A DNA stretch of 39,695 bases from Enterobacterales bacterium (GCA_015654925.1 JAATFX010000045.1:1-39695), one strand, 5' to 3'. Counted from the stretch's first letter, positions 28,305 to 39,613 are shown. Notes: generated by a model not told the origin, from the sequence alone. Numbers and translations: made by a program.

Positions 28305-29414
28305 GTGAACTTACTCAATATGAGTACTGATTTTATTGCCATTTTTTTGTTTTCAATGGTTTTTTTGTTCTTCTCCCGCAAGGTTGCCAAGAAGATAGGC
28401 TTGGTTGACAAACCCAATTACCGCAAACGTCACCAGGGCCAAATCCCGCTGGTAGGCGGTATCTCCATTTACGCTGGCATCTGCTTTACTTTTATCTATA
28501 CCGACCACTTCGTGCCCCACATCGGGTTGTACCTGCTATGCTCGGGCATCCTGGTGCTCACCGGCGCGCTGGACGATCGTTTCGATATCAGCGTCAAGTC
28601 GCGCGCCACCATCCAGGCGCTGGTCGCCATAGTAATGATGGTATTTGGCGGCCTGTATATCAACAGCCTGGGCTATGTGTTTGGTCCCTGGGAAATGGTG
28701 CTGGGGCCGTTTGGCTATCCGGTTACCCTGTTCGCCGTTTGGGCGGCCATCAATGCGTTCAACATGGTCGATGGTATCGACGGGCTGCTGGGCGGGCTTT
28801 CCTGCGTGTCGCTGGGGGCGATGGGCATCCTGATGTGCCTGGATAATAATCCCAGCCTCGGGTTGTGGTGTTTTGCCATGATCGCCGCCATTTTGCCCTA
28901 TATCCTGCTTAATCTCGGACTGTTCGGCCGGCACTATAAAGTGTTTATGGGCGATGCGGGCAGCACCATGATCGGGTTCAGCATTATCTGGATTATCCTG
29001 CAAAGCACCCAGGGCACCGGCCATCCGATGAATCCGGTGACCGGCCTGTGGATTATCGCCATCCCGCTGATGGATATGATCGCCATCATGTACCGCCGCA
29101 TGCGCAAAGGCATGAGCCCGTTTTCCCCCGATCGGCAGCATATCCATCATTTGATCATGCGTGCCGGCTTTAGTTCACGGCAAGCCTTTGTTATCATTAC
29201 CGTTACCGCCGCGCTGCTGGCCACGTTCGGCGTGCTGGGCGAACGGTGGCTGGTATGGCCGGATTCGGTGATGCTCGCCCTGTTTATCGTGGTATTTTTA
29301 CTTTATGGCTACGTGCTTAAATGTGCCTGGCGGGTGGCGCGTTTCGTTAAGCGCACCAAGCGGCGGTTCGGCAACAAACACTTACCCACTAACCGTAACG
29401 CGGGGCGGAAATGA
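28305..29414 (+). CDS. wecA: UDP-GlcNAc:undecaprenyl-phosphate GlcNAc-1-phosphate transferase
   Basis: This integral membrane enzyme of 369 residues (E. coli 367) starts ECA, and often O-antigen, synthesis by moving GlcNAc-1-P onto undecaprenyl phosphate. About eleven membrane segments are visible. Catalytic residues fall at the E. coli positions: D90 D91 in GALDDRFD, D156 and D159 in NMVDGIDG, D217 in GDAGS, and the HIHH motif at 279-282. The start is GTG, giving MNLLNMSTDF as in E. coli. The last 4 nt overlap wzzE (ATGA). Confidence 0.96.
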   Translation: MNLLNMSTDFIAIFLFSMVFLFFSRKVAKKIGLVDKPNYRKRHQGQIPLVGGISIYAGICFTFIYTDHFVPHIGLYLLCSGILVLTGALDDRFDISVKSRATIQALVAIVMMVFGGLYINSLGYVFGPWEMVLGPFGYPVTLFAVWAAINAFNMVDGIDGLLGGLSCVSLGAMGILMCLDNNPSLGLWCFAMIAAILPYILLNLGLFGRHYKVFMGDAGSTMIGFSIIWIILQSTQGTGHPMNPVTGLWIIAIPLMDMIAIMYRRMRKGMSPFSPDRQHIHHLIMRAGFSSRQAFVIITVTAALLATFGVLGERWLVWPDSVMLALFIVVFLLYGYVLKCAWRVARFVKRTKRRFGNKHLPTNRNAGRK

Positions 29415-30457
29415 CACCAGAGGCTCAACCGACATCCAGAGAATCCAGGCTGGATAACGAACTTGACATCCGGGGGCTGTTTTGCGCCCTGTGGCGCGGT
29501 AAACGGTGGATTATCGGCGCGGCGCTACTGTTTGCCGCAATCGCCCTGGCTTATTCCTATGTGGTCAAACAGGAGTGGACCGCCGTCGCGATCACCGATA
29601 AACCGACGGTCAATATGTTGGGCAGCTACTTTTCCCAACAGCAGTTTTTGCGCAACCTGGATGTGAAAAATACCGCGTTGCCCACCTCCGATATGCCGTC
29701 CATCGGCGACGATGCGTATCAGGAATTTGTCCGCCAGCTCTCTTCTTATGACACCCGGCGGGAATTCTGGCTTGCGAGCGAATATTATACCTCGCGCAAA
29801 GAGGGCAACGCCCACGGCGATGCGGTATTGCTCAGCGAGCTAATAGACAATATCCAGTTTATTCCCCGTGACGACGCCAAAAAACAGCCGGATCAGGTGA
29901 TGCTGGTGGCTGAAACCGCGACGGACGCCAATAGCCTGCTGCGTAATTATGTGGCGTTCGCCAATCAGCGCGCGGCCAGCCGCTTGAATGAAGATATCAC
30001 CGGGGCCTGGGCTGCGCGCACCGTCTCCCTGAAAGCGCAGGTCAAACGCCAGGGGGCGGTGGCCAACGCCATTTATGAGCGTGACCTGAATGCGCTGCGC
30101 CAGGCGCTGGATATTGCTAAGCGGCAGGGCATCAGTCATAGTCAAACCGACGTACCGGTGGAGCAACTGCCGCAGTCCGGCCTGTTTTTATTGGGGGTGC
30201 CGTTATTACAGGCGCGGCTGGAAGCGTTACAGGCCGCGGGGCCGGGTTTTGACGTGGAATACGATCAGAATCGCGCCATGCTCGCCACGCTGAACGTCGG
30301 ACCGACACTGCAAAATTCATTTGGGACTTACCGTTATTTAAGAACGCCCGAAGAGCCGGTAAAACGCGATAAACCCCGCCGGGTGTTCCTGCTGATTCTC
30401 TGGGGCGCCATGGGCGGCTTGGCGGGGGCTGGCATCGCATTGGCCCGCCGCCGGTGA
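29411..30457 (+). CDS. wzzE: ECA chain-length regulator WzzE
   Basis: This polysaccharide co-polymerase of 348 residues sets the modal length of the ECA chain with the polymerase WzyE. Membrane segments lie near residues 35-55 and 325-345, with a large periplasmic domain between them, and a proline/basic stretch (EEPVKRDKPRR) precedes the second segment. The protein is less conserved than its neighbours, as usual for Wzz proteins. A 105-nt gap follows before wecB, the longest gap in this cluster. Confidence 0.93.
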   Translation: MTPEAQPTSRESRLDNELDIRGLFCALWRGKRWIIGAALLFAAIALAYSYVVKQEWTAVAITDKPTVNMLGSYFSQQQFLRNLDVKNTALPTSDMPSIGDDAYQEFVRQLSSYDTRREFWLASEYYTSRKEGNAHGDAVLLSELIDNIQFIPRDDAKKQPDQVMLVAETATDANSLLRNYVAFANQRAASRLNEDITGAWAARTVSLKAQVKRQGAVANAIYERDLNALRQALDIAKRQGISHSQTDVPVEQLPQSGLFLLGVPLLQARLEALQAAGPGFDVEYDQNRAMLATLNVGPTLQNSFGTYRYLRTPEEPVKRDKPRRVFLLILWGAMGGLAGAGIALARRR

Positions 30458-30562
30458 GGTCGCCGCAAAAGTAGCGCCAAGCCGGATGGATGCGCCGCCC
30501 GCTGCGCGGCAAAACTTATACCAGCCACGCGTATGGCTTATTCGAGACGGAAGGGAATTGCT

Positions 30563-31693
30563 GTGAAAGTGTTGATCGTCTTCGGCACCAGGCCGGAAGC
30601 CATAAAAATGGCACCGCTCATTCTGGCCCTGGCCAAAGATCCGGCGTTTGAGACCAGGATCTGCGTCACGGCCCAACATCGGGAAATGCTTGATCAGGTC
30701 TTGCGTTTGTTCGAGATTGTGCCCGATTACGATTTAAACATTATGCGTCCCGACCAGGGCCTGACGGAGATCACCAGCCGGATACTTATCGGCATGAAAC
30801 CGGTATTGGAATCGTTTCAACCGGATGTGGTGCTGGTGCACGGGGATACCACCACCACCCTGGCCACGAGTCTGGCGGCGTTTTACCAGCATATCCCGGT
30901 AGGGCATGTGGAAGCGGGCCTGCGTACCGGCAATCTCTATTCGCCGTGGCCCGAAGAAGCCAACCGCAAGCTTACCGGCCATCTGGCGATGTACCATTTT
31001 TCCCCCACCGAGAATTCACGGCGGAACCTGCTGCGGGAAGGGGTAGCGGCGGATAGGATATTTGTCACCGGTAATACCGTCATTGATGCCTTATTTTGGG
31101 TACGCGATCGCGTATTGAATAACACTGAGTTGCGCAACACGCTTGAAAAGCGCTACGATTTTCTCGATCCGCAGAAAAAAATGATCCTGGTGACCGGCCA
31201 CCGGCGCGAGAGTTTCGGTGATGGTTTCGAGCGCATATGCAGTGCGCTGGCGCACATCGCCCGCCACCATCCCGAGGTGCAGGTGGTTTATCCGGTGCAC
31301 CTCAATCCCAACGTCAGCGAGCCGGTTAACCGCATTTTAAGCGGAATACCCAACATTAAACTGATCGATCCCCAGGATTACCTGCCGTTTGTTTACCTGA
31401 TGAATCAGGCTTATATGATTCTGACGGACTCCGGCGGCATCCAGGAGGAAGCTCCGTCCCTGGGTAAACCGGTGCTGGTCATGCGCGACACCACCGAGCG
31501 CCCGGAGGCCGTCACCGCCGGCACGGTGCTGCTGGTGGGCACCGATCCAAAAACTATCCAGGAAGCGGTTTCCAAGCTGCTGACCGATGTGGATGAATAT
31601 CAGGCCATGAGCCGGGCGCATAACCCTTATGGCAACGGGCAGGCTTGCCAGCGAATTATCGACGCGTTAAAAAATAATCAGGTGAAAGTATGA
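30563..31693 (+). CDS. wecB: UDP-GlcNAc 2-epimerase
   Basis: This cytoplasmic enzyme converts UDP-GlcNAc to UDP-ManNAc for ECA. It has 376 residues, as in E. coli, with catalytic residues at D95 (VHGDTTT), E117 (HVEAGLR), E131 (WPEEANR) and H213 (TGHRRES). The start is the GTG at 30563 ([13 protein letters not shown]), with AAGGGA 6 nt upstream; the in-frame ATG at 30533 would add ten residues foreign to the family. Its end overlaps wecC by 4 nt. Confidence 0.96.
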   Translation: MKVLIVFGTRPEAIKMAPLILALAKDPAFETRICVTAQHREMLDQVLRLFEIVPDYDLNIMRPDQGLTEITSRILIGMKPVLESFQPDVVLVHGDTTTTLATSLAAFYQHIPVGHVEAGLRTGNLYSPWPEEANRKLTGHLAMYHFSPTENSRRNLLREGVAADRIFVTGNTVIDALFWVRDRVLNNTELRNTLEKRYDFLDPQKKMILVTGHRRESFGDGFERICSALAHIARHHPEVQVVYPVHLNPNVSEPVNRILSGIPNIKLIDPQDYLPFVYLMNQAYMILTDSGGIQEEAPSLGKPVLVMRDTTERPEAVTAGTVLLVGTDPKTIQEAVSKLLTDVDEYQAMSRAHNPYGNGQACQRIIDALKNNQVKV

Positions 31694-32952
31694 GTTTTGA
31701 GACCATCTCCGTCATCGGGCTGGGTTATATCGGCCTGCCTACCGCCGCGGCGTTCGCCTCGCGCCGTAAAAAGGTGGTGGGCGTGGATGTGAACCGCCAT
31801 GCCGTCGACACCATTAACCGCGGTGCGATTCATATCATCGAGCCCGATCTGGATGAAGTGGTTAAACGCGCGGTTGGCGAGGGTTATCTCGCCGCGGTGA
31901 CGGAGCCGGCGGCGGCCGATGCTTTCCTGATTGCGGTGCCGACCCCGTTCAAGGACGGGCACGAGCCGGATCTGAAATATGTGCGGGCCGCGGCGCTCTC
32001 GCTGGCGTCGGTATTGAAACCGGGGGATTTGGTCATCCTGGAATCCACCTCGCCGGTGGGCACCACCGAACAGATGGCGCAGTGGCTGGCCGCGGCGCGT
32101 CCCGACCTGCAATTTCCCCAGGCCGCGGGCGAGCATGCGGATATCAATATCGCTTACTGCCCCGAGCGGGTACTGCCCGGCAAGGTGATGGTGGAGCTGA
32201 TTAAAAACGATCGGGTCATCGGCGGCATGACCCCCCGCTGCTCCGCGCGCGCCAGCGAGCTGTACGGCATCTTTCTGGAAGGCGAGTGCGTCATTACCAA
32301 CTCCCGTACCGCTGAAATGTGCAAATTGACCGAAAACAGTTTCCGCGATGTGAATATCGCCTTTGCCAATGAGCTGTCGCTGATTTGCGCCGATCAGGGG
32401 ATTAATGTCTGGGAATTGATCGCGCTGGCCAACCGCCATCCGCGCGTCAATATCCTCCAGCCGGGGCCAGGGGTGGGCGGTCATTGTATTGCCGTCGATC
32501 CCTGGTTTATCGTGGCGCAAAATCCCCAGCAGGCGCGCCTGATTCATACCGCCCGTTTGGTAAATGACGCCAAACCCCGCTGGGTGCTGGAGCGCGTCAA
32601 ATCGGCGGTGGCCGATTGCCTGGCGCAAAGCGACAAACGGGCCAGCGAAGTGACCATCGCCTGTTTCGGCCTGGCGTTTAAACCGGATATCGACGATTTG
32701 CGCGAAAGCCCGGCGGTGGCCATTACCCAGGCGATTGCCGGGTGGCATTCCGGCGCCACCCTGGCGGTGGAGCCTAACGTGGCGCAGTTGCCCGCGGCGC
32801 TGGCCGCCCATGTCGCCTTGACCGACCTCGATACCGCCCTGCAATCCGCCGACGTGCTGGTCATGCTGGTGGATCACCGGCAATTCAAGGCGCGTCATCC
32901 GGCCGACATAACCCAGCGTTGGATCATCGATACCAAAGGTGTCTGGCGGTAA
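31690..32952 (+). CDS. wecC: UDP-ManNAc dehydrogenase
   Basis: This NAD enzyme oxidises UDP-ManNAc to UDP-ManNAcA, the second ECA sugar donor. It has 420 residues, equal to E. coli. The N-terminal Rossmann motif is [16 protein letters not shown]; the catalytic cysteine is C266 in [14 protein letters not shown]. It overlaps wecB (ATGA). In E. coli rffG and rffH follow; here only 81 nt without a gene separate it from wecD. Confidence 0.97.
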   Translation: MSFETISVIGLGYIGLPTAAAFASRRKKVVGVDVNRHAVDTINRGAIHIIEPDLDEVVKRAVGEGYLAAVTEPAAADAFLIAVPTPFKDGHEPDLKYVRAAALSLASVLKPGDLVILESTSPVGTTEQMAQWLAAARPDLQFPQAAGEHADINIAYCPERVLPGKVMVELIKNDRVIGGMTPRCSARASELYGIFLEGECVITNSRTAEMCKLTENSFRDVNIAFANELSLICADQGINVWELIALANRHPRVNILQPGPGVGGHCIAVDPWFIVAQNPQQARLIHTARLVNDAKPRWVLERVKSAVADCLAQSDKRASEVTIACFGLAFKPDIDDLRESPAVAITQAIAGWHSGATLAVEPNVAQLPAALAAHVALTDLDTALQSADVLVMLVDHRQFKARHPADITQRWIIDTKGVWR

Positions 32953-33033
32953 GCCCGGCGCTACTACCATCCAGGCCAGACACGCCGGTATTGGCAGCAG
33001 CCGGCGGCGGCCAATATCTGTGGGATAGACGTC

Positions 33034-33762
33034 ATGTCCATACGCGCCAAGGTTGAACCCCTGAGCTGGGAGAGCGATTTTTTCAATATCTCCAGCGGCA
33101 AAATCGTATTTGATCCCGCCTGCGGGCCGCTGGCATCGAGCGCCCTGGACGCATTTAAGGTCGTCCAGGCCAAAGTGGCGGCCGATGCCCCGGCGCAGGT
33201 TGATGCGCTGGCAACGCTGGGGTTTCGGCTGGTGGAAGGCGAAATCGATTGCAGCCGCAGCCTGGCCGTAGAGGACCCGTCGGCGCGGGAGCCTACACCC
33301 GGGGTTTCGTCCGGCAGCGCCGCGCCGCGTATCGCGGGCGCGCAGGATATCCAGGCGGCAAGGCAGCTGGCGTCGTCGGCATTCACGCTTAGCCGGTTCC
33401 GCGAACCCTGGTATCGCGCGCCGGACTGCCGCCGTTTTTATGCGGTATGGGCGGAAAACGCCATTCACGGCGCTTTTGACGATCTGTGCCTGGTCATCGG
33501 CCCGCCCGGGGCCATCAAAGGCATGGTGACGCTGCGTTCCACCAGCGCGGACGAGGCGCGGATCGGCCTGCTGGCCGTACAGCCGGGACTTGGCGGGCGC
33601 GGTATTGGCCGGGCGTTATTTACGGCGGCGCTGGCCTGGTGCGGCCAACAGCAAAAATCACGCCTGCGGGTCGCTACCCAAACCGGCAACCTTGCCGCAT
33701 TAAGGCTTTATATCGCGTGCGGCGCCACCATTGACGGCACCGCCTATTGGTTATACAGGTGA
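33034..33762 (+). CDS. wecD: dTDP-fucosamine acetyltransferase
   Basis: This GNAT-family enzyme acetylates dTDP-4-amino-4,6-dideoxygalactose to dTDP-Fuc4NAc. It has 242 residues, somewhat longer than E. coli WecD. The C-terminal half is the GNAT fold with acetyl-CoA loop VQPGLGGRGIGRALF and an ending RVATQTGNLAALRLYIACGA followed by YWLYR. The N-terminal half is diverged, as is typical. The ribosome site is weak. The stop lies 4 nt before the wecE start. Confidence 0.93.
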   Translation: MSIRAKVEPLSWESDFFNISSGKIVFDPACGPLASSALDAFKVVQAKVAADAPAQVDALATLGFRLVEGEIDCSRSLAVEDPSAREPTPGVSSGSAAPRIAGAQDIQAARQLASSAFTLSRFREPWYRAPDCRRFYAVWAENAIHGAFDDLCLVIGPPGAIKGMVTLRSTSADEARIGLLAVQPGLGGRGIGRALFTAALAWCGQQQKSRLRVATQTGNLAALRLYIACGATIDGTAYWLYR

Positions 33763-33766
33763 ATAT

Positions 33767-34909
33767 ATGATTCCGTTTAATGCGCCACCGGTGGTGGGAA
33801 CCGAAATAGAATTTATGCGCGCGGCGATGGGCAGCGGCAAGCTATGCGGCGACGGCGATTTTACCAAGCGCTGCCAGCTCTGGCTGGAACAGCGCTTCGG
33901 CAGCGCGAAGGTGTTGCTGACCCCGTCTTGCACCGCGTCCCTTGAGATGGCGGCCATCCTGCTGGATATCCAGCCGGGTGATGAAGTCATCATGCCGAGC
34001 TACACGTTTGTTTCCACCGCCAATGCGTTTGTCCTGCGCGGCGCCACCATCGTATTCGTGGATATCCGCCCCGATACCATGAACATGGATGAAACGCTGA
34101 TAGAGGCGGCGATAACCCCTAAAACGCGGGCCATCGTGCCGGTGCATTATGCCGGCGTCGCCTGCGAAATGGACGTTATCATGGCGCTGGCGGCCCGGTA
34201 TGGGCTGGCCGTGGTGGAGGATGCGGCCCAGGGCGTAATGGCGCAATACCGGGGCAAAGCCCTCGGCGCCATTGGCCATATCGGTTGCTTTAGTTTCCAT
34301 GAAACCAAAAACTACACCGCCGGCGGCGAGGGCGGGGCTACGCTGATTAACGATCCCGCCCTGATCGACCGCGCGGAAATCATCCGCGAAAAGGGCACCA
34401 ATCGCAGCCAGTTCTTTCGCGGGCAGGCGGACAAGTATACCTGGCGCGATATCGGATCCAGCTACCTGATGGCCGATTTGCAAGCCGCTTACCTGTGGGG
34501 GCAACTTGAGGGCGCCGATATCATCAATCGTCGCCGGCTGGCGCTGTGGCATCGCTATTACACCGAGCTGCAGCCCCTGGCGGCTCAGGGCCGCATCGAG
34601 GTGCCATTCGTGTCCGCGGGATGCGAGCAAAACGCCCACATATTTTATCTCAAACTGCGTGATATCGCGGATCGCACGGCCTTTATCAATCATATGAAAG
34701 CGGCGGATATTCTGACGGTGTTCCATTATATTCCGCTGCATGACAGCCCGGCCGGGCTGCGTTTCGGCCGTTTTCACGGCGAAGACCGGTTTACCACCCG
34801 CGAAAGCCAGCGTTTGGTCCGGCTGCCGCTGTTTTATAATTTATCGGACGAAAATCAGTCCCTGGTGATTGACGCCATTAACCGGTACTTCCACCGGCAT
34901 CCCGCCTGA
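33767..34909 (+). CDS. wecE: dTDP-4-amino-4,6-dideoxygalactose transaminase
   Basis: This PLP aminotransferase of the DegT/DnrJ/EryC1 family makes dTDP-Fuc4N from the 4-keto sugar. It has 380 residues (E. coli 376), with PLP lysine K181 in FHETKNYTAGGEGG and the DAAQGVM motif. The start at 33767 (MIPFNAPPVVGTE) has AGGTGA overlapping the wecD stop; the frame extends 12 codons into wecD but that part is foreign to the family. It is 1 nt upstream of wzxE. Confidence 0.96.
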   Translation: MIPFNAPPVVGTEIEFMRAAMGSGKLCGDGDFTKRCQLWLEQRFGSAKVLLTPSCTASLEMAAILLDIQPGDEVIMPSYTFVSTANAFVLRGATIVFVDIRPDTMNMDETLIEAAITPKTRAIVPVHYAGVACEMDVIMALAARYGLAVVEDAAQGVMAQYRGKALGAIGHIGCFSFHETKNYTAGGEGGATLINDPALIDRAEIIREKGTNRSQFFRGQADKYTWRDIGSSYLMADLQAAYLWGQLEGADIINRRRLALWHRYYTELQPLAAQGRIEVPFVSAGCEQNAHIFYLKLRDIADRTAFINHMKAADILTVFHYIPLHDSPAGLRFGRFHGEDRFTTRESQRLVRLPLFYNLSDENQSLVIDAINRYFHRHPA

Positions 34910-34910
34910 T

Positions 34911-36161
34911 ATGTCGCTGGCAAGGGCATCGTTATGGACGGCCGGGTCGACGCTGGTCAAAATTGGCGTCGGACTGCTGGTGGTGAAATTACTGGCCGTC
35001 GCCTTCGGGCCGGCCGGGGTCGGCCAGGCGGGCAATTTCCGGCAATTGGTTACCGTGCTCGGCGTACTGTCCGGGGCGGGGATTTTCAACGGCATTACCA
35101 AATACGTCGCCCAGTACCAGCAGCAGCCGGAGCGGCTGCGCGCGGTGCTGGGTACCGGCTCCGCCATGGTGCTGGGGTTTTCCACGCTGCTGGCGGCCAT
35201 CTTTCTGGTGGCGGCCGAACCGATTAGCCGCGCGCTGTTCGGCCACGGTGATTACCGCAACGTGGTGCGGGCGGTGGCGTTTATCCAATTGGGCATCGCT
35301 TATGCCAACCTGATGCTGGCCATCCTGAAAGGATTTCGCGACGCGGCGGGGAATGCGCTGGCCGTAAGCGGCGGCAGCGTACTGGGAGCGGGCGCTTACT
35401 TTCTTTGTTATTGGCTCGGGGGATATCCCGGCGCGCTGGCCGGTTTGGCCGTTGTGCCGGCCATCACGCTGATTCCGGCCGCCCTGGTCCTGGCGTGGCG
35501 GCGCCATATCCGGTTACGCGATTTGCGACTGGCCTGGGATCGGGCGCTGGCTACCCAGCTTGGCAAATTTACCCTGATGGCGCTGATGACGTCGTTCACC
35601 CTGCCGGTGGCCTATATCATGATGCGAAATCTGCTGGCGCAGCGGTTTAGCTGGAATGACGTGGGGATTTGGCAGGGGGTCAGCAGTATTTCGGATGCCT
35701 ACCTGCAATTTATTACCGCCTCTTTTACCGTCTACCTGCTGCCCACTTTGTCGCGCCTGACCGATAAGCGCGCCATCGGCCAGGAAATCGGCCGCTCGCT
35801 GCTGTTTGTTCTGCCTGCCGTCGCGACGGTAAGTTTGCTATTGTGGCTGCTGCGGGATGTGGTTATCCGCCTGCTGTTTTCCATGCAGTTCGACGCCATG
35901 CGCGATTTATTCGCCTGGCAACTGGCGGGGGATGTACTAAAAGTGGGCGCTTACGTATTTGGTTATCTGGTGATTGCCAAGGCCTCGCTGCGGTTTTATC
36001 TGCTGACGGAAATCAGCCAGTTCCTGTTATTGACCGGCTTTTCCCATTGGCTGATCCCGCTGCATGGCGCCCTTGGCGCGACGCAGGCATATATGGCAAC
36101 CTATATGGTGTATTTTTTACTTTGTAGCGGCGTGTTTATAATTTATTGCAGGAAAAAATGA
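34911..36161 (+). CDS. wzxE: ECA lipid III flippase WzxE
   Basis: This polytopic membrane protein of the polysaccharide flippase family moves the undecaprenyl-linked trisaccharide to the periplasmic face. It has 416 residues, the same as E. coli, with about twelve hydrophobic segments and conserved blocks near the start ([19 protein letters not shown]) and end ([17 protein letters not shown]). The frame is open 14 codons further up, inside wecE, but family start and spacing favour 34911. It overlaps wecF by ATGA. Confidence 0.95.
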   Translation: MSLARASLWTAGSTLVKIGVGLLVVKLLAVAFGPAGVGQAGNFRQLVTVLGVLSGAGIFNGITKYVAQYQQQPERLRAVLGTGSAMVLGFSTLLAAIFLVAAEPISRALFGHGDYRNVVRAVAFIQLGIAYANLMLAILKGFRDAAGNALAVSGGSVLGAGAYFLCYWLGGYPGALAGLAVVPAITLIPAALVLAWRRHIRLRDLRLAWDRALATQLGKFTLMALMTSFTLPVAYIMMRNLLAQRFSWNDVGIWQGVSSISDAYLQFITASFTVYLLPTLSRLTDKRAIGQEIGRSLLFVLPAVATVSLLLWLLRDVVIRLLFSMQFDAMRDLFAWQLAGDVLKVGAYVFGYLVIAKASLRFYLLTEISQFLLLTGFSHWLIPLHGALGATQAYMATYMVYFLLCSGVFIIYCRKK

Positions 36162-37243
36162 CCCAATTGATCCATGTGCTCGGCTCGGATATTCCCCATC
36201 ATAATCTGACGGTGCTGCGTTTTTTTAACGACCAGCTGGCGGAGGGCCTTCCCGCGGCCTTAGTGGGGGATTTTATGGCGGCGGCCGTGGACGATGCGCC
36301 TTTTGCGGCGTTTGAACGCCTGGCCATCGAGACCTCTGCCGATAAGCGGACGTTGGCCCGGGCGGTGATTGAACGGGCCGCCGCCGAGCCCGCCGCGCAT
36401 TTTTTCCTGCATGGGCAATTTAATCCCGGATTATGGCTGGCGCTGCTGACGGGCAAAATAACGCCGGCCCGGGTCAGTTGGCATATTTGGGGGGCCGATC
36501 TGTATGAAGATTCCCTGAATTGGAAACACCGGCTGTTTTACCTGCTGCGCCGCCGCGCCCAGGGCCGGGTCGGACATGTGTTCGCCACCGAGGGGGACCT
36601 GTCGGTATACCGGCGCAACCATCCCCGGGTGCCGTCATCGCCGCTCTATTTTCCCACCCGCATGAACCCGGCGTTAGGCTACGATCGGCCTGAGCCCGAG
36701 GCGGATAAGCTGTTCACCGTGCTGGTGGGCAATTCAGGGGACGGCACTAATCGTCACCTGGAGGCGCTACAGGCGATTCACCGGCAATTCGGTCCCGATG
36801 TGCGGATTATCGTGCCGCTGGGCTATCCGGCCCGCAATGGGGCCTATATCGACCGGGTACGCGCCGAGGGGGAGAAGTACTTTGCACCGGAGCGTCTGGA
36901 GCTGTTAACCGAACCGGTGGCGTTCGATGATTATCTGGCGATATTGCGCCAGTGCGATCTGGGCTACTTTTTATTTAACCGCCAGCAGGGTATCGGCACG
37001 CTTTGCCTGCTGATCCAATTTGGCGTGCCCTTTGTGCTGAGCCGGTTAAATCCCTTCTGGCAGGATTTAACCGGACAACAGGTACCGGTATTATTCCACG
37101 GCGATGCCCTCGATCGGGCGGTGGTCGGCGAAGCGCGGCGGCAACTGGCCGGCGTGGATAAAACCCGCATCGCCTTTTTTTACCCCAATTACCTGGACGG
37201 ATGGCGGCGAGCGCTGGCCGTGGCGGCGGGGACGCCGTCATGA
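36158..37243 (+). CDS. wecF: ECA Fuc4NAc transferase (GT56)
   Basis: This glycosyltransferase adds Fuc4NAc to complete the ECA lipid III unit. It has 361 residues (E. coli 359). Conserved blocks include [13 protein letters not shown] at the N-terminus, [24 protein letters not shown] and [12 protein letters not shown]. The middle is diverged. The start at 36158 has AGGA 4 nt upstream and overlaps the wzxE stop; the stop in turn overlaps the wzyE start. Confidence 0.94.
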   Translation: MTQLIHVLGSDIPHHNLTVLRFFNDQLAEGLPAALVGDFMAAAVDDAPFAAFERLAIETSADKRTLARAVIERAAAEPAAHFFLHGQFNPGLWLALLTGKITPARVSWHIWGADLYEDSLNWKHRLFYLLRRRAQGRVGHVFATEGDLSVYRRNHPRVPSSPLYFPTRMNPALGYDRPEPEADKLFTVLVGNSGDGTNRHLEALQAIHRQFGPDVRIIVPLGYPARNGAYIDRVRAEGEKYFAPERLELLTEPVAFDDYLAILRQCDLGYFLFNRQQGIGTLCLLIQFGVPFVLSRLNPFWQDLTGQQVPVLFHGDALDRAVVGEARRQLAGVDKTRIAFFYPNYLDGWRRALAVAAGTPS

Positions 37244-38583
37244 CCCTGGGCCAGTTCGGCGGCGTGCTGGTGGTTTACCTGCTCTCGCTGCTTTTTGTCC
37301 TGACTCTGACCTACCGGGAATTCCGGCGCATCAGATTTAATTTCAATGTGTTTTTTTCGCTGCTCTATTTATTGACCTTTTACCTTGGCTTTCCCTTGAC
37401 CTGCATCCTGGCGTTCCGTTTTCAGGTACAGGTGGTGCCGGTGGAATACCTCACGCAGGCTTTACTGGCCGCCACCGCGTTTTATGCCATTTATTATGTC
37501 AGTTATAAAACCCGCTGGTTTTCCCGCGACCAGCCGCCGCGCCGGGCGATACTCAGCCTTAACCGGGTAGAGACCTATTTAACCTGGATACTGCTGGCGC
37601 TGACCGCCATCGGCACCGTGGGCATATTTTTCATGCACAACGGTTTTTTGTTATTTCGCCTGCACTCCTATAGCCAGATATTTTCCCGCGATGTATCGGG
37701 CGTAGCGCTCAAGCGTTTTTTCTATTTTTTCATTCCGGCCATGTTAATTATTTATTTCCTCAATCCCACCCGCCGCAGTTGGTTATTATTCCTGTGCAGT
37801 ACGGTAGCCTTCGGGATTTTCACCTATATGGTAGTGGGGGGCACCCGGGCCAATATCATCATCGCATTCGCCCTGTTTTTGTTTATCGGCATCCAGCGTA
37901 ATTGGATCAGCCTGTGGATGCTGGGCAGCGCCGGCCTGGCGGCGGTGGCGGGCATGTTTTGGCTGGCGCTGAAGCGCTATGGGCTTAACGTCAGCGGCGA
38001 TGAGGGGTTCTATACTTTTTTATACTTGACCCGAGATACCTTTTCACCCTGGGAAAATCTGGCGCTGCTGCTGCAAAATTACGATAAAATCTCCTTCCAG
38101 GGCCTGGCGCCGATTATTCGCGATTTTTATGTTTTTATCCCCGGCTGGGTATGGCCGGAGCGGCCGAGCCTGGTGCTCAATACCGCCAACTACTTTACCT
38201 GGGAGGTATTGAATAACCATTCGGGCCTGGCTATTTCGCCGACCGTTATCGGTTCGCTGGTGGTCATGGGCGGCGTGGCATTTATTCCACTGGGTGCTAT
38301 CGTGGTGGGACTGGTCCTCAAAGGTTTCGATACCCTTTATGAACGGGGAAAGTCGGCCAGGGATCGCTACCGTTCGGCGGTATTGCAGGCATTTTGCTTC
38401 GGTGCGGTATTTAATATGATTGTACTGGCCCGCGAAGGCGTGGATGCCTTTGTTTCGCGGGTGGTCTTTTTTGGCCTGGTATTCGGCGCTTGCCTAATAG
38501 CGGCAAAATTGATTTTTTGGTTGCTTAACCGCGCGGGTTTGATTCGGCCCCGGCATACGCGCGGCGCGACAGAGGCATTGTGA
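37240..38583 (+). CDS. wzyE: ECA polymerase WzyE
   Basis: This membrane polymerase joins ECA repeat units at the periplasmic face. It has 447 residues (E. coli 450) and many hydrophobic segments. Strongly conserved blocks are [18 protein letters not shown], the periplasmic loop [19 protein letters not shown] and [19 protein letters not shown]. The start at 37240 overlaps the wecF stop (ATGA); an in-frame ATG at 37201 would add 13 Gly/Ala-rich residues. Confidence 0.95.
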   Translation: MTLGQFGGVLVVYLLSLLFVLTLTYREFRRIRFNFNVFFSLLYLLTFYLGFPLTCILAFRFQVQVVPVEYLTQALLAATAFYAIYYVSYKTRWFSRDQPPRRAILSLNRVETYLTWILLALTAIGTVGIFFMHNGFLLFRLHSYSQIFSRDVSGVALKRFFYFFIPAMLIIYFLNPTRRSWLLFLCSTVAFGIFTYMVVGGTRANIIIAFALFLFIGIQRNWISLWMLGSAGLAAVAGMFWLALKRYGLNVSGDEGFYTFLYLTRDTFSPWENLALLLQNYDKISFQGLAPIIRDFYVFIPGWVWPERPSLVLNTANYFTWEVLNNHSGLAISPTVIGSLVVMGGVAFIPLGAIVVGLVLKGFDTLYERGKSARDRYRSAVLQAFCFGAVFNMIVLAREGVDAFVSRVVFFGLVFGACLIAAKLIFWLLNRAGLIRPRHTRGATEAL

Positions 38584-38610
38584 GCGGTTAAACCTCTGAA
38601 GGGATAATAA

Positions 38611-39351
38611 ATGGAAAACATCGACGGGATTCCACGCTACCATATTCGTGGTTTGGCGATTTGGGGCTTTCGCGATCAACAGCAATTTATCGAGTATTTA
38701 TTCGGCGGCCCCATGGTTAAAATCGGCAGCCTGGTGGCGATAAATGCTGAAAAAGTCCTGACCGCTGAACGCGACGCCGAGCTGGCGGCCCTATTAAACG
38801 CCGCGCAATACAAATATGCCGACGGCATCAGTATCGTCCGCTCCATTCGCCGTAAATATCCGTCCGCCGAGGTATCGCGCATTGCCGGCGCGGATTTATG
38901 GCAAGGCATCATGGCCCGCGCGGGCAAGGAGGGCACGCCGGTGTTTTTGGTCGGCGGCAAACCCGCGGTACTCGACCAGGTCGCGGCGCTGCTGCGTTCT
39001 AAATGGAGTGTGAATATCGTGGGTCTCCAGGACGGCTATTTTACCCCTGACGACCAGGGTTCACTCTTTGCCCGGGTGCAGGCCAGCGGCGCGGCTATCG
39101 TTACCGTGGCCCTGGGATCGCCAAAGCAGGAAAAATTTATGCGCGATTGCCAGGCCGGCTATCCCAATGCGCTTTATATGGGGGTTGGGGGCACCTACGA
39201 CGTCTTCACCGGCCATGTGAAACGGGCGCCGCTGTTCTGGCAGCGCATGGGGCTGGAGTGGTTGTACCGACTGCTGCGCCAGCCGAGCAGGATCGGGCGC
39301 CAGTTTAAACTTTTGCGCTTCGTGGGCTACTATCTTAGCCGGCGGTTATAA
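38611..39351 (+). CDS. wecG: UDP-ManNAcA transferase (GT26)
   Basis: This WecG/TagA/CpsF-family enzyme adds ManNAcA to undecaprenyl-PP-GlcNAc, giving ECA lipid II. It has 246 residues, as in E. coli. The first 25 residues are diverged; then [35 protein letters not shown] and [18 protein letters not shown] are typical. AAGGGA lies 6 nt before the ATG and 27 nt separate it from wzyE. It closes the ECA cluster; I see no strong terminator, and yifK, which follows in E. coli, is absent. Confidence 0.96.
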   Translation: MENIDGIPRYHIRGLAIWGFRDQQQFIEYLFGGPMVKIGSLVAINAEKVLTAERDAELAALLNAAQYKYADGISIVRSIRRKYPSAEVSRIAGADLWQGIMARAGKEGTPVFLVGGKPAVLDQVAALLRSKWSVNIVGLQDGYFTPDDQGSLFARVQASGAAIVTVALGSPKQEKFMRDCQAGYPNALYMGVGGTYDVFTGHVKRAPLFWQRMGLEWLYRLLRQPSRIGRQFKLLRFVGYYLSRRL

Positions 39352-39486
39352 GCCCGCAAATGCCGCAGACAATATGCCTTTAGCCGAAAATAACGGCATC
39401 GGCGGCCGGCATCGCGGAAAAAGCGCGCGAACCGGGCAGGAAATGAGCAAAGGGTCATCAAACCTATCAAAAGTATGAAAAAGCAC

Positions 39487-39515
39487 TAGACAGTGAGGCC
39501 GCGATTCCGTACTAT
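39487..39515 (+). promoter_or_regulatory. tRNA operon promoter with GC-rich discriminator
   Basis: TAGACA (39487-39492) and TACTAT (39510-39515) are 17 nt apart and 21 nt before the mature tRNA-Arg. The stretch after the -10 (CCCCACCCGC) is GC-rich, the discriminator typical of stable-RNA promoters under stringent control. Confidence 0.75.
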
Positions 39516-39536
39516 CCCCACCCGCAACGGCGCTAA

Positions 39537-39613
<77 letters not shown>

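Noticed and set aside
31678..33468. 596-codon frame on the minus strand across wecC and wecD
   Set aside because: It is a long antisense shadow of GC-rich genes; both sense genes are clearly identified and it has no known family.
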